In this document: positions 7,833 through 17,267 of the stretch, piece by piece
Numbering within the stretch: the stretch's first letter is position 1
How the letters are laid out: each line of letters opens with the position of its first letter
Notes under the pieces: model-generated
Seen by the model: the letters and a program-made list of their open reading frames with translations, nothing else
Told to the model about the DNA's origin: nothing
Database searches by the model: none
Translations under genes and position numbers: made by a program
Assembly: GCA_963741625.1 (NCBI GenBank)
Contig: CAVUIT010000012.1
Coordinates: forward strand, 496,001-560,000
Source of the DNA: CAWBBA01 sp963741625
GTDB lineage: Bacteria; Desulfobacterota; Desulfomonilia; Desulfomonilales; Desulfomonilaceae
Direction of reading: 5' to 3'
Length of the DNA: 64,000 nucleotides

Positions 7833-9992
7833 TCAGATTTTTCTAGCCAAGTCAGTATAACGGGGTTCTACAATCCGATTCTCGACTGCCATCTGCAGGG
7901 CCTTGGAGCTTCCGAGCAGCACTACCAGCTCTTTGCCTCTTGTCATGGCCGTATAGAGTAGATTCCGCCGCAAGAGAACGTAATGTTGGGTGCTTAAAGG
8001 CACGATCACTGCCCTGTACTCGCTCCCCTGGGCCTTGTGGATCGTCACCGCGTAAGCGAGTATCATCTCATCCATCTCGGAAATATGGTACTGCACTGCA
8101 CGGCCGTCAAATTCGACAACAGCTTCATCCTCTTCCGGATCAAAGGAAACAATTCTACCTACATCGCCATTGAAAACTTCTTTCTCATAGTTGTTTCTCG
8201 TCTGCATAACGCGGTCGCCGACACGAAATCTGTCCCCTTTTATTGGACGCCCGTGAGGATTCAATATCTCTCTCAACTCTCGGTTAAGGTTTTCTGTGCC
8301 GACGGTTCCCTTGTGCATGGGGCTCAAAACCTGCATGTCCTGGACGGGGTCGAAGCCAAATCGCTCCGGAATCCTTCGGCTGATCATTTCTTTGATGAGA
8401 CGCAACGATTCGTCCGGATCTTCCTTTTCGATGAGATAGAAGTCGGAGAGACCCGCTGTTTCTGCCACTTTCATAGGCATCTTCCCCTGATTTACCAGGT
8501 GGGCGTTGGTGACTATTAAGCTGGAGCTGGCCTGTCTGAACACGGTCTGAAGGCGCACGACGGGGATTTTTCCCGATTTTATGGAATCTCCAAGTACATT
8601 TCCCGGCCCCACGGAGGGCAACTGGTCCGCGTCGCCCACGAGCAGCAGGGTGCTCTGAGAATTTATGGCGGATAGCAGGTAATGCATCAGGGATATGTCC
8701 ACCATCGAAACTTCGTCCACCACTACAACCTCAGCTTCCAATGGCCTGCCAACTCCCCGCTGAAAACCTCCTTCGGCCGGGGAATACTCCAAAAGTCGAT
8801 GGATGGTCTTGGCTTCCCGTCCAGTCGCTTCGGACAGCCTTTTGGCCGCCCGACCTGTGGGCGCGGTCAGCAAAACCCGCAGCTTTTTGGCTTCCAATAT
8901 CTCGATGAGAGATCGCAAAAGCGTGGTCTTGCCGGTGCCGGGGCCTCCTGTAATCACGAGCACTTTGTGCTCCATCACAGATGCCACCGCTTCCCTCTGG
9001 GCATCCGACAGTTTCATTCCGCTGCGCGTCTCGATCCAATCAATCGCCGCCCCGACCTTGATTTCCGGCAGAAAACGTGGCGCTGAAATCAGGTTCCTCA
9101 GCTTCAATGCCACCGAGTTTTCCATGGTGGCCATCATAGCGGGATAAACGCGGTCTTCCTCGATAACTACTTCCCTGGTCTGCGCGAGGTCTTCCAGTGC
9201 CTTCCCCAGAGTTTGAGCGTCTATCCCCAGCAGTTCCCTAGCCTTCTCCAGCAGGACCGATTGTGGATAATAGACATGACCCTCGGATTGCACGACATCG
9301 AGCACGTAAAGAATGCCAGCGCGCGCCCTCAAGGGCGACCGCATGTCGATCCCAAGGCTGCCGGCGATCCGATCCGCTGATTTAAAGCCTATTCCCCTGA
9401 TGGCGGTGGCCAGGCAGTAAGGGTTGGTGGACACTACTTGAATGGCTGCCTTGCCGTATTTCTTGAAGATTTTGAAAGCATAGGTAGGAGATACACCGTG
9501 AGTTTGCAAGAACAGCATTACATCTCTAATGCTTTTCTGTTCCTGGAATGCCTCGGAAATCTTTTCAGCTCTCATCGGCCCTATCCCGGATACTTGCCGA
9601 AGTTCCTTGGGATGCTTCTCGATGACGTCAAGCGTTTTTTCACCGAAGACCGCGGTAATCCTTCGTGCCATCTCCGGCCCGATTCCTTTGACAAGGCTGG
9701 ACGAAAGATATTTTTCTATGCCCCTTACGGTGGAAGGCGCCCGAGACTGCGCGCTCTGGAATCGGAACTGTTCGCCGAATTTCTTATCGAACTCCCATTG
9801 GCCTTGAAGAACGAGGGTTTCACCGGGGAGAGGGCGGGGGAGCGACCCCACCACCGTTACAGGATCTCGTCGTCCGCGCACGACTAATCTGCCGACTATG
9901 AAGTCGCTTTCTTCAGCCGAGAACACAAGACGATCCAGGACCCCCTCGAGAGTCTGGAGGCGCTCGGAAAATTCATTGGGTGGGATAGCCAT
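7833..9992 (-). CDS. recD2: RecD2-type SF1B DNA helicase
   Basis: This is a 5'-3' ATP-dependent DNA helicase of the RecD2/YrrC group, which acts outside RecBCD in repair and replication-fork processing. The 719 residues start with an OB-like domain. Helix-hairpin-helix repeats follow (VKGIGPEMARRI near 102, VSGIGPMRAEKI near 133, IRGIGFKSADRI near 198), then Walker A GGPGTGKTT near 349-357, Walker B VVVDEVSMVD and the C-terminal UvrD_C_2 motif AVTIHKAQGSEY. This N-terminal HhH region distinguishes RecD2 from RecD. It is convergent with glgA with only 35 bases between. No recB/recC partner is nearby. Confidence 0.93.
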   Translation of the reverse strand: MAIPPNEFSERLQTLEGVLDRLVFSAEESDFIVGRLVVRGRRDPVTVVGSLPRPLPGETLVLQGQWEFDKKFGEQFRFQSAQSRAPSTVRGIEKYLSSSLVKGIGPEMARRITAVFGEKTLDVIEKHPKELRQVSGIGPMRAEKISEAFQEQKSIRDVMLFLQTHGVSPTYAFKIFKKYGKAAIQVVSTNPYCLATAIRGIGFKSADRIAGSLGIDMRSPLRARAGILYVLDVVQSEGHVYYPQSVLLEKARELLGIDAQTLGKALEDLAQTREVVIEEDRVYPAMMATMENSVALKLRNLISAPRFLPEIKVGAAIDWIETRSGMKLSDAQREAVASVMEHKVLVITGGPGTGKTTLLRSLIEILEAKKLRVLLTAPTGRAAKRLSEATGREAKTIHRLLEYSPAEGGFQRGVGRPLEAEVVVVDEVSMVDISLMHYLLSAINSQSTLLLVGDADQLPSVGPGNVLGDSIKSGKIPVVRLQTVFRQASSSLIVTNAHLVNQGKMPMKVAETAGLSDFYLIEKEDPDESLRLIKEMISRRIPERFGFDPVQDMQVLSPMHKGTVGTENLNRELREILNPHGRPIKGDRFRVGDRVMQTRNNYEKEVFNGDVGRIVSFDPEEDEAVVEFDGRAVQYHISEMDEMILAYAVTIHKAQGSEYRAVIVPLSTQHYVLLRRNLLYTAMTRGKELVVLLGSSKALQMAVENRIVEPRYTDLARKI

Positions 9993-10090
9993 TCTAATGC
10001 TCGGGAAAAGGACCTTACCGCGCCTATATTAAGGGTGTACCGGAGCCCCGTCCAGCGGAAAGAGATCCCAGCCTTTTCGTAGGTATTTCC

Positions 10091-10118
10091 AAAAAAAAAT
10101 GGGGACCGTAGTCCCCAT
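10091..10118 (-). terminator. Rho-independent terminator
   Basis: A perfect 8-bp stem ATGGGGAC / GTCCCCAT with loop CGTA (10099-10118) is followed on the minus strand by a run of eight T (10098-10091). It lies about 105 bases past the stop of the Gly/Pro-rich secreted protein gene and would end that transcript before recD2. Confidence 0.8.
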
Positions 10119-10224
10119 GGATTGGAAGGTTGAAATGTTCGCGTTATTTTTTTAGCTGATGCTTGTTCTCTTTAGTGCTGACAAACGGGCCGACCCGGCT
10201 ATGCAGATCCAGCCCGGATCAATC

Positions 10225-10695
10225 CTAATATAGAAATCCTGCCCCACCGCCTATACTTCCTAGAATGCTTGAGCAAAGCTCCAGGCAGGGGAGCCCTCCA
10301 AATATGCTGCCGCCCGCACCATAACCCGCACCATAACCCGGACCACATCCCGCGGCGACCGGCGGGCCATATACCTTACCAGGGGGGCACGGTGGTGGAG
10401 CGCAATTATAACCGGGACCAGGCGGGGGGCCATAGGGTCCAGCCGTGTTGCCACCCAGAAGGCTTCCCACTACCAGGAAGGGCAGTGCAACCACTCCACC
10501 GCAAAGTCCTGGGAACGGTGCATCTCCCCAGTAAGGCGAAGCAACTGGAGGAGGCCCGTAAGGCTTGGCTGAATATGGATAGGGACCGCAGGGAGGGGGC
10601 GCACAGCCTGCGACCGGCCCACCGGCAAAGGCTAGGGATGCTGTACCCAGCATCATTATACAGACAAAGATACTCAAAAGTTTGTTGACCATCAT
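10225..10695 (-). CDS. Secreted Gly/Pro/Tyr/Cys-rich protein
   Basis: This is a 156-residue protein with a clear Sec signal peptide (hydrophobic core SIFVCIMMLGTASLAFA, cleavage likely after AFA). The mature part is low in charge and very rich in Gly, Pro, Tyr and Cys, with recurring blocks such as CAPPPC, GPPPGPGYNC and GYGAGYGAG, then a Gly-rich C-terminus ending GGGAGFLY. Two adjacent ATG codons open the frame; AAGGAGGG fits the second (10692) better. Such composition suggests an envelope or surface-layer-associated structural protein, possibly disulfide-linked, but no family is assigned. It has its own terminator, so it is probably monocistronic. Confidence 0.65.
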   Translation of the reverse strand: MMVNKLLSIFVCIMMLGTASLAFAGGPVAGCAPPPCGPYPYSAKPYGPPPVASPYWGDAPFPGLCGGVVALPFLVVGSLLGGNTAGPYGPPPGPGYNCAPPPCPPGKVYGPPVAAGCGPGYGAGYGAGGSIFGGLPCLELCSSILGSIGGGAGFLY

Positions 10696-11157
10696 ACCCT
10701 CCTTTTATTCCGACAGTTCCGCGAACCGTACGAATGCGTCGATTCAGGAAGCGCTTGTGCGCAGCTTCCCGTTCTCTTCCTGGGGGCGGGAGGTATCATG
10801 GGCGCGGATGTGTGTCAAGTAAAATATTTGATGTTGCGGTGTTATCGCTTACTTGAGACAAAACCACTGAATTACAATCTTCAAGTGCTGGATAAAACAG
10901 GTATATATATGACAGAAATTTATCCCACATCAGTCCTTAGATCCCCGCCGCTGTGCAGGCTGTCAATGTGGCAAGGAACCTCTGGACGTTAATGTGTCGT
11001 ATGAGGTATGAATGCCCTGAGAAAAGAAACTCACTCCGCTGGCCCCCCCCCCGAAAATGGTTTGTAAACAGCGGAATGTGTGCACTGGTGGCAAAGTAAT
11101 TACCTTGGCCGAGCGACGTATGCACGCGGCCGGGGTTGATATAGCAGTGGAGGATGA
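10696..11157. other. Long intergenic region
   Basis: About 460 bases lie between two divergent genes for secreted proteins. The left edge holds the AAGGAGGG ribosome-binding site of the minus-strand gene. A C-run of about ten bases lies near 11043-11052. Short frames here lack ribosome-binding sites and family features. I see nothing else that I can support. Confidence 0.4.
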
Positions 11158-11583
11158 ATGAAAACGTGGCCTGGTCTTCTTTTTCTTTCTCTAATGATTG
11201 CCTTTCACACCATTCCGGCAATGGGAGCGGGAGGGATTGCGCCCGAACAGATTTTTCAGGCTGTGATCGACTTGCAAAGCTTGATGGGGACCTGGGAGGT
11301 GCTCCCTGAAGAGCATCCTCTTGAAGAAACAGGTAGGGCTAGTGTCAATTCATCGGTCAGGACCCTCATGGCCCTTAGGAAGGACGGGACTTGCCGAATC
11401 TTCAATAAGGAACACCCCACAGGATCGGATGGTCTTTGGACATTCGACGATCACAAGATGTCTATCGCCTTTAAGAACGGTTCGCAGGTTGGATACTATG
11501 TCTATGGAATAAAAGGTGATTTCATGGTAACACGCACGCCTGTGGATGGTGGAAAAGATCAACTCTGGTCACGGGTGAAATGA
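11158..11583 (+). CDS. Secreted lipocalin-like hypothetical protein
   Basis: This is a 141-residue protein with an N-terminal Sec signal peptide (hydrophobic LLFLSLMIAFHTIPAMG, likely cleaved near AMGA). The mature part alternates polar and apolar residues in strand-like segments: a start LMGTWEVLP, central CRIFNKEHPTGSDGLWTFDD and a final MVTRTPVDGGKDQLWSRVK. The GTW opening and W-x-F-D-D turn resemble small lipocalin-like or META-type beta-barrels; this is inference from pattern only. The ATG has GGAGG upstream. No operon partner. Confidence 0.6.
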   Translation: MKTWPGLLFLSLMIAFHTIPAMGAGGIAPEQIFQAVIDLQSLMGTWEVLPEEHPLEETGRASVNSSVRTLMALRKDGTCRIFNKEHPTGSDGLWTFDDHKMSIAFKNGSQVGYYVYGIKGDFMVTRTPVDGGKDQLWSRVK

Positions 11584-11720
11584 CCGAAGCAGCAGGTATA
11601 TGACCCGTAGAGCATGGGAACCGCCGCTCATCGCGCACTGCTGTTTACGGTTTCACCGTTGTATACAACTTGCCGTTTTTGCTCTTCACAATGCCGCGCA
11701 GGAAGAAAGTCTTCATTAAG

Positions 11721-12569
11721 TCATCGGTACTTGGTACGATAAGCACCATCGAAATAGAATTCCCCAGTCTCAGTGAACCAGTGAGTTTGCATCAGATCCT
11801 CAAAAAATGATGCTTCGTCAACTTGTTTTCTCATCATGAGCGTGTAAATGATGATTTTCTTGATCAGATCGTTCCCGATGCGCTTTGGATTGGCAATAAA
11901 GCCGTTCAGTCTTTGCCTTGCTCTTGAAATGGCCTCCGGCATGTTGCTGAAAGGTCTGCCGTGGCCGGGATAGACCTTTTTGACATCCAGGTTTTCGAGC
12001 TTTTCGAGAGATTCCTGCATAGAAAAACACGCTCTGCTCCCTTCCACACGTATCGTCATGACTGCCAGGTCGTCCTCCCATAGGGTGTCCGAGGATATGA
12101 GGACCTTTTCCTTCTTGTTATAAAGCACGATGCCATCCGCGGAATGTCCGGGCGTATAGATGACTTCAAATTCGTGGGGGCCGACAGATAGTTTATCTCC
12201 GTTTTCCAATGCTGTGGTGCAATTGAAAAAATCCGCGTCCTGCTGATAATACTTCCACCATGTAGACCAGTCGTCCCGCGTGTCAATGAAGTGTTTGCCA
12301 ATCTTGTGCATTGCAATGTCGCAGGTTGATCTTTCCTGTATCATCTTGTTGCCGCCTATGTGGTCGCAGTGGCAGTGTGTGTTGACAATCAGCCGGGTCC
12401 TGGAAAGGTCAACGCCCAAGCCCTTGATGAGCGCCGCGGTCGTCTGGAAGTCGGATACATATGCAGTATCAACGAGAACCGGATCTTCCGAGCGATACAC
12501 GAAGTGATTCCCGTTCAGATATCCCCTCTGGATGAAAAACAGGTCCTCCATGATTTCAACAGGCGGCAT
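11721..12569 (-). CDS. Metallo-beta-lactamase-fold hydrolase
   Basis: This is a 282-residue MBL-fold metallohydrolase with a binuclear-metal site: THCHCDHIGG (His65, His67, Asp69, His70), a third His in YTPGHSADG, the bridging Asp in SSDTLWEDD and a last His in YPGHGRP. Substrates of this broad family include thioesters such as glyoxalase II products, lactones and phosphodiesters; the sequence does not settle which. A 70-residue helical C-terminal extension (ISRARQRLNGF... to the end) resembles the glyoxalase II/BLACT-like tail. The ATG at 12569 follows AAGGA. It is divergent from the LysR gene, with a transposon-like repeat between them. Confidence 0.85.
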   Translation of the reverse strand: MPPVEIMEDLFFIQRGYLNGNHFVYRSEDPVLVDTAYVSDFQTTAALIKGLGVDLSRTRLIVNTHCHCDHIGGNKMIQERSTCDIAMHKIGKHFIDTRDDWSTWWKYYQQDADFFNCTTALENGDKLSVGPHEFEVIYTPGHSADGIVLYNKKEKVLISSDTLWEDDLAVMTIRVEGSRACFSMQESLEKLENLDVKKVYPGHGRPFSNMPEAISRARQRLNGFIANPKRIGNDLIKKIIIYTLMMRKQVDEASFFEDLMQTHWFTETGEFYFDGAYRTKYR

Positions 12570-12622
12570 TCAAACTTCCTTGGAGCTGTCTCCAGTTGTG
12601 GATAAGATTCGGTACTGCCATC

Positions 12623-12758
12623 AGGTAGTGTCTTAGTGTGTGACACCATGGGCGGTCTGCACAAACCGTCACCCCGGACTCCGATCCGGGGTCCAGGATT
12701 TCTAGATTCCGGCGTTCGCCGGAATGACGGCCAGTCACACTAAATTATGACACTACCT
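12623..12758. mobile_element. MITE-like element with ~23-bp terminal inverted repeats enclosing a REP unit
   Basis: The left end AGGTAGTGTC-TTAGTGTG-tgac (12623-12645) is matched in inverted form by the right end GTCACACTAA-attat-GACACTACCT (12734-12758). The 136-bp interior is mostly one copy of the REP-like palindrome (12668-12730). No transposase is encoded and no clear target duplication is seen, so it would be a non-autonomous element or remnant. Confidence 0.55.
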
Positions 12759-12828
12759 GCCCTTAGGTCGGCTTGACTTTATAAAATACCAGGATATTAA
12801 TATTCCAGCAATATCGGGATGTGCAGCT

Positions 12829-13728
12829 ATGGATATGCGTCGCCTGGAAGTCTTTTGCAAGGTGGTTGAACTGAAAAGCTTCACCAAAGCCGGTGAAGCA
12901 CTGCTTCTGGCTCAGCCCACGGTGAGCGAGCACCTGCGCACGCTCGAGGACATGCTGGGAGAAAAGTTGGTGGACCGCCTCGGACGCGAGGTTCTTCCGA
13001 CTCCTGCCGGGAAGATCTTCTACCAATATGCTCGAAACATACTCCAAATGCGAGAGGAAGCAATTCAAGCCCTGGGTCAGTTTAAGGGAAACCTCTCGGG
13101 GCGGTTAATTCTCGGGGCAAGCACTATACCAGGTACGTACATACTCCCGAAGCTCATCGGCTCCTTCAAAACTGCCCACCCTGCAATTCAAATAACACTC
13201 CGGATCGCAGACACGGCTCAAATCGTATCAGATGTGCTGGAAGGGAACCTTGAGGCCGGAGTGGTAGGCTCGAAGTGGAATGACCGCAGGCTCGTCATGG
13301 AAGAGGTTTTCTGTGATGAGCTGGTTTTGACGGTCGTTCCCGAGCATCCGTGGGCACGGAAGGGCAAGATCAGCATCGAAGATCTGCCCCAGGAACCTTT
13401 TATCCATAGGGAGAGAGGGTCAGGCACGCGCATGGCCATGAGCCGGATCCTCGAGGATCACGGCTTCGACCCTTCCCGCCTCATGGGGGTAGCAGAAATG
13501 GGGAGCACCGAAGCGGTGCGCCAGGGAATAAAGGCTCGGATTGGGGCCTCCATTCTTTCCCGTGAGGCAGTAGCTGAAGATATTGCACAGGGCTCACTCG
13601 CGGCGGTGGCGATAGAAAATATTTCCTTCTTGAGACCGCTGTACTTGATCCAGAGGAAAAATCGTCAGATATCTCCACTTGGTACGGCTTTTCTGGCCCA
13701 CGTCCGGGCCGCTTTGAAAAACATGTGA
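12829..13728 (+). CDS. LysR-family transcriptional regulator
   Basis: This is a 299-residue LysR-type regulator. The N-terminal winged helix-turn-helix spans residues 1-60 (MDMRRLEVFCKVVELKSFTK, then ALLLAQPTVSEHLRTLE). A linker helix follows, then a periplasmic-binding-like effector domain from about 90 (LILGASTIPGTYILPKLIG). From memory, the DNA-binding part and the GSTEAVRQGIKARIGASILS block resemble LysR proteins annotated as associated with selenium metabolism in anaerobes, but no sel genes are in the window, so its target is open. The next gene starts within 65 bases on the same strand, so cotranscription is possible. Confidence 0.92.
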   Translation: MDMRRLEVFCKVVELKSFTKAGEALLLAQPTVSEHLRTLEDMLGEKLVDRLGREVLPTPAGKIFYQYARNILQMREEAIQALGQFKGNLSGRLILGASTIPGTYILPKLIGSFKTAHPAIQITLRIADTAQIVSDVLEGNLEAGVVGSKWNDRRLVMEEVFCDELVLTVVPEHPWARKGKISIEDLPQEPFIHRERGSGTRMAMSRILEDHGFDPSRLMGVAEMGSTEAVRQGIKARIGASILSREAVAEDIAQGSLAAVAIENISFLRPLYLIQRKNRQISPLGTAFLAHVRAALKNM

Positions 13729-13792
13729 AATGGCAGCAGACCCTTTAAGGTGCGAGCGTCGGGCTTTCTCTGGTCAAGAGAAACTGAAAGGC

Positions 13793-15380
13793 ATGAGGGT
13801 TTGTTGGTTCCTCTTACCGGTCGTCATCTTCCTTCTTATGGTGACGTACGTTTTTCCATTCGCGATTGATGACGCTTACATCTCCCTGAGGTATGCGGAG
13901 AATTGGGCGAACGGTTACGGCCCGGTTTTCAATCTCGGCGAACGGGTGGAAGGGTACACGAACTTCCTGCTCGTTGCCGTCGAGATGCTGCTTTTCAAGC
14001 TTGGATTAGAAGGTCTGCTCCCCGTTAAAATCTTTTCAATCTTGTGCGGCATAGCGCTCCTGGGCATTGTGGAGCACTTCACGTGGAAGAGGCACAGGTC
14101 AATCTTCCTTGCGACGTGCGCCGGACTCTTGGTCGGAACAAGCTCTCCTCTGGCCTTCTGGGCGGTCGGTGGGCTGGAGACGACCCTATTTACCTTACTG
14201 GTAACCAGCGGAATCCTTCTCGAGATCCTGTGGCTTCAGGGAAGTCTTTCGGACAGAGCGGGTGCGGTCGAAGGGGCTCATTCTCTTCATGGCTGTGCTG
14301 GCGAGGCCCGATGCAGCAATCTTTGTCGCTGTAGTGGTGGCTTACGATTTCGTGTACAGTTGGGGGCGGAAATCCTGGTCAGGATTTATTGTTTTTCTTG
14401 CTTCTTTTTCTTGCCCCGCTTTCATTTACCTGGCATGGAAGTTCCACTTTTACGGTCAGATCATTCCTCTTCCCGTTTATACAAAAATTCCGGCCCATAA
14501 CCTCCTCTATACTTTTGCGACTGGGGGGGCCAAATTCCTATCGTTTTTCGCAATCGACCTGAATACAATTTTTGTTCTCGGGATCTTGTACGCGATCTTC
14601 GTCGGGTTATCTAAAGGCTTGATCTGGCCTAGGATCACCAATTTACCCTTCTTTTTCATCGCGACCGCCACGTGCACGTATGCGCTCTATCTCATGTCTC
14701 TGGGGTTTGCCGTGGCTTCAGACGAGGCTTATCGGTACTATGTCCCGCTGATCCCGCTTATGACTGTTGCACTCGTTTTGATTTGGCCTGAAGGCGGTTT
14801 TTTTCAGCGTCGTCGGGCCGTTTTCATCTGTATCGCGCTTGTCTGTGCAATGGTGGGAGTAAGAGTATTTGACTTGTGGTGGCTATGGAACAAGGATTGG
14901 AATTTTGGCCTGGCGACCTGGTGTTTTTCCGGCAAAGAACAAGTTGACATCCTCACGCACGCCAACATAGCGGCCGGGACGTGGTTGAGAGCGAACGCTA
15001 AACCTGACGATACTATTGTATTAGTTGATGCTGGTGCCACACCATATTACAGTAAGCTACGCACTATCGATGTTTGGAGCTTAACCGATTTGGAATTAGC
15101 CAGGCTTAAGCGGCTTGCACTGGCGGCAAATTCTGACGCAGAGCGCTCTCAGTACGTGGAACAAATGAAACAATATTTGCTATCGCGCAACCCAACTTTC
15201 ATTCTCCAGGACAGACTTCAATTGTTGCAAGACCCAGTTACGCGGGAGAAATACACGCACGTGGGTCCCGGTTATTTTTCGTCGCTCCGTCCGATGTTCT
15301 TCAAAAATACGCTGAATCCGTTTGTTAAATGCAAACCAGGCCCATATTACGTCATGGAATTATGGAAGCGTGTAGAGTAA
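13793..15380 (+). CDS. Polytopic GT-C-type glycosyltransferase-like protein, frameshifted
   Basis: Two overlapping frames (to 14500, and from about 14262) together give one ~528-residue membrane protein. The first half carries an acidic loop motif after TM1, FAIDDAYISLRYAENW, then ERVEGYTNFLL and GLETTLFTLL. The second resumes with LILFMAVLARPDAAIFVAVV and about eight more membrane helices, then a soluble C-terminal domain. This is the layout of bacterial integral-membrane mannosyl/arabinosyltransferase-like GT-C proteins, which use polyprenyl-phosphate sugars, with the DD pair as catalytic candidate. An extra base lies between 14220 and 14265. The start at 13793 is preferred over 13730 because a TM helix follows directly. 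The next gene encodes a related protein. Confidence 0.7.
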
Positions 15381-15478
15381 CATGGTATTTCATTCCAAAG
15401 GGGCTCGACAGATGAATTCATTCAGGTGCATTGTCCTCCTTACCTCGCGCCACTACGGTTTAGCGAATCGGAGAACAA

Positions 15479-17194
15479 ATGCGAAAGCATAGGCTGAACA
15501 TTGTTATTGTCCTAATTTCCGGGCTAGTGATTGCGGGCTCAGCTATGAGCCTAATTCGCTGCTACTACGATCCTACATTTAATTCTGATGCCCTTCATCA
15601 TTTGATGCCGTTTCACAATTTGATCGACGGCAAAGGTTACACGTACAGGGACCATGTGGACCTAATAATTCCTCCCGGTTACGGCATTGCGTCTTACGTT
15701 GCTTTTCTGTTCGTGAGGGACATCGAGTACTCGGGCGTAGTAATTTCGGCGTTATCATACATTCTTCTCATTCCTCTCGCTTACTTCACCGGGCGTTTTC
15801 TATTCGGCCGGGAAGTAGGTTTGCTCGCTGCATGGTTGATCACATTTTTTCCGGCCCTTTTGGCAGTATCGTCATCCGTGGGTTCCGATGCCCTATCATG
15901 CTTGTGCATTCTCCTGGGTTTTTATAGTTATTTGAAACTCTTGGAAGGTACAAAAGGTCCGGGTTTGGCCATTTGTCTAGGATTATTGTTGGGATTTGGG
16001 TATCTCATACGACCTGAAAATTTTCTTATAGGTCTACTTGCCATTGGAACCTTGTTTGTCTTTTGGATTCATGACAAACAAGGTTCCAATGTTGGTGATC
16101 GCCTAAAGCCTTTACGCGGCTACGCTAAACCTATCTTGGTCGGAGTCTTTTTTCTTGCGTGTGTGCTGCCCTACGTTTTCTTCCTTAAGCAACATACCGG
16201 CCGCTGGACCTTCTCTACGAAGGGCGGGATAAATATACTGGTCGGCGAGACCAGCATCGAGGGACCACATCATAGGATTAAGGGCCTGGACAATATGTTC
16301 GCTTCTGGGGATTCGATTGATTTCCGGGAATATGTGCGTTCGCAAGGCTGGAAATATGGGGTTAGGGTTTTCAGGACCGCTCTTATTGAAGACTACACCT
16401 TTGTTATGCAGAATTTCCACGCCATTGTTCCGCTCATGCTGCTTTGGATGGCATATCCCTTTGTCTCCGCACGAAAATTGTTAACCGGTCGAGAGCTTCC
16501 CCTTCCACCAACCCGAATAATTACGGCATTTCTGGTCTTTTTGAGCCCATTGCCGGTGTACTCGCTATTTTATATCGAACCCCGATACCTGGTACCATCT
16601 TCCTTGCTGATATTGATTTTGTTGTCATTCTTCATGGTGGCTCTCTTGAACACCATGCTAGCATCATTGGGAAAACAGTGGATGAAGCCTGGTATTGCCT
16701 TACTATGCTTGATTTCACTTCTTTCTTCGTTGGCGGTTGGTTTTCTCGGTTACATCCCGAGGATTCCACCGCAACTGCTGCCCGACTCATTGTATAGGTG
16801 TTTCACGAATCTGGGGAACTCCGGTTACCGGCCGGCTGGTGAATGGCTTGGACAGCATACTGATGCAGGCAATAACGTCACAGTCTTAAACCCGGGCCGG
16901 CCGGACGTAATATTGTTTTATGCCTCCGGCAAGAAAGGCATACCCGGCCGGGGCGTACCGGTGGACCTGGAGGGCACTCTACCGGAACTTGCCTCGCTGT
17001 TGGAATCGGATACACGGGCATATCTGGTGGTCACGAAAGAACAAATTCAGTTGTTGAATTTTCAATGTCCTGGTCAGTGTCCATTGGCTTCGCTTTGGAA
17101 CGATCCGGAAAGCGGAAAAGCTGCCGGGCTGATCTTGTTCCACGGGGACAGTCAGGGGCGCTTCAAGGTCTACAAACGTCTCGGGCCTTCGTGA
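15479..17194 (+). CDS. GT39/ArnT-like membrane glycosyltransferase
   Basis: This is a 571-residue protein with a first TM helix (IVIVLISGLVIAGSAMSLI), then the loop DPTFNSDALHHLMPFHNLID, where the Asp residues match the catalytic loop of GT39/PMT_2 enzymes. About ten more helices follow, then a ~180-residue soluble C-terminal domain. Enzymes of this type transfer a sugar from a polyprenyl phosphate carrier to lipid or protein on the outer face of the inner membrane. It lies 98 bases after the preceding GT-C gene and probably forms a pair with it in envelope glycan synthesis. The acceptor is unknown. Confidence 0.75.
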   Translation: MRKHRLNIVIVLISGLVIAGSAMSLIRCYYDPTFNSDALHHLMPFHNLIDGKGYTYRDHVDLIIPPGYGIASYVAFLFVRDIEYSGVVISALSYILLIPLAYFTGRFLFGREVGLLAAWLITFFPALLAVSSSVGSDALSCLCILLGFYSYLKLLEGTKGPGLAICLGLLLGFGYLIRPENFLIGLLAIGTLFVFWIHDKQGSNVGDRLKPLRGYAKPILVGVFFLACVLPYVFFLKQHTGRWTFSTKGGINILVGETSIEGPHHRIKGLDNMFASGDSIDFREYVRSQGWKYGVRVFRTALIEDYTFVMQNFHAIVPLMLLWMAYPFVSARKLLTGRELPLPPTRIITAFLVFLSPLPVYSLFYIEPRYLVPSSLLILILLSFFMVALLNTMLASLGKQWMKPGIALLCLISLLSSLAVGFLGYIPRIPPQLLPDSLYRCFTNLGNSGYRPAGEWLGQHTDAGNNVTVLNPGRPDVILFYASGKKGIPGRGVPVDLEGTLPELASLLESDTRAYLVVTKEQIQLLNFQCPGQCPLASLWNDPESGKAAGLILFHGDSQGRFKVYKRLGPS

Positions 17195-17267
17195 AGGAAT
17201 CGCCATTTCTTGCGTGAGTTGCGAGATCGGAGGAGGCAGCGAAAACAGCCCGTCAAGCAATTCTACG

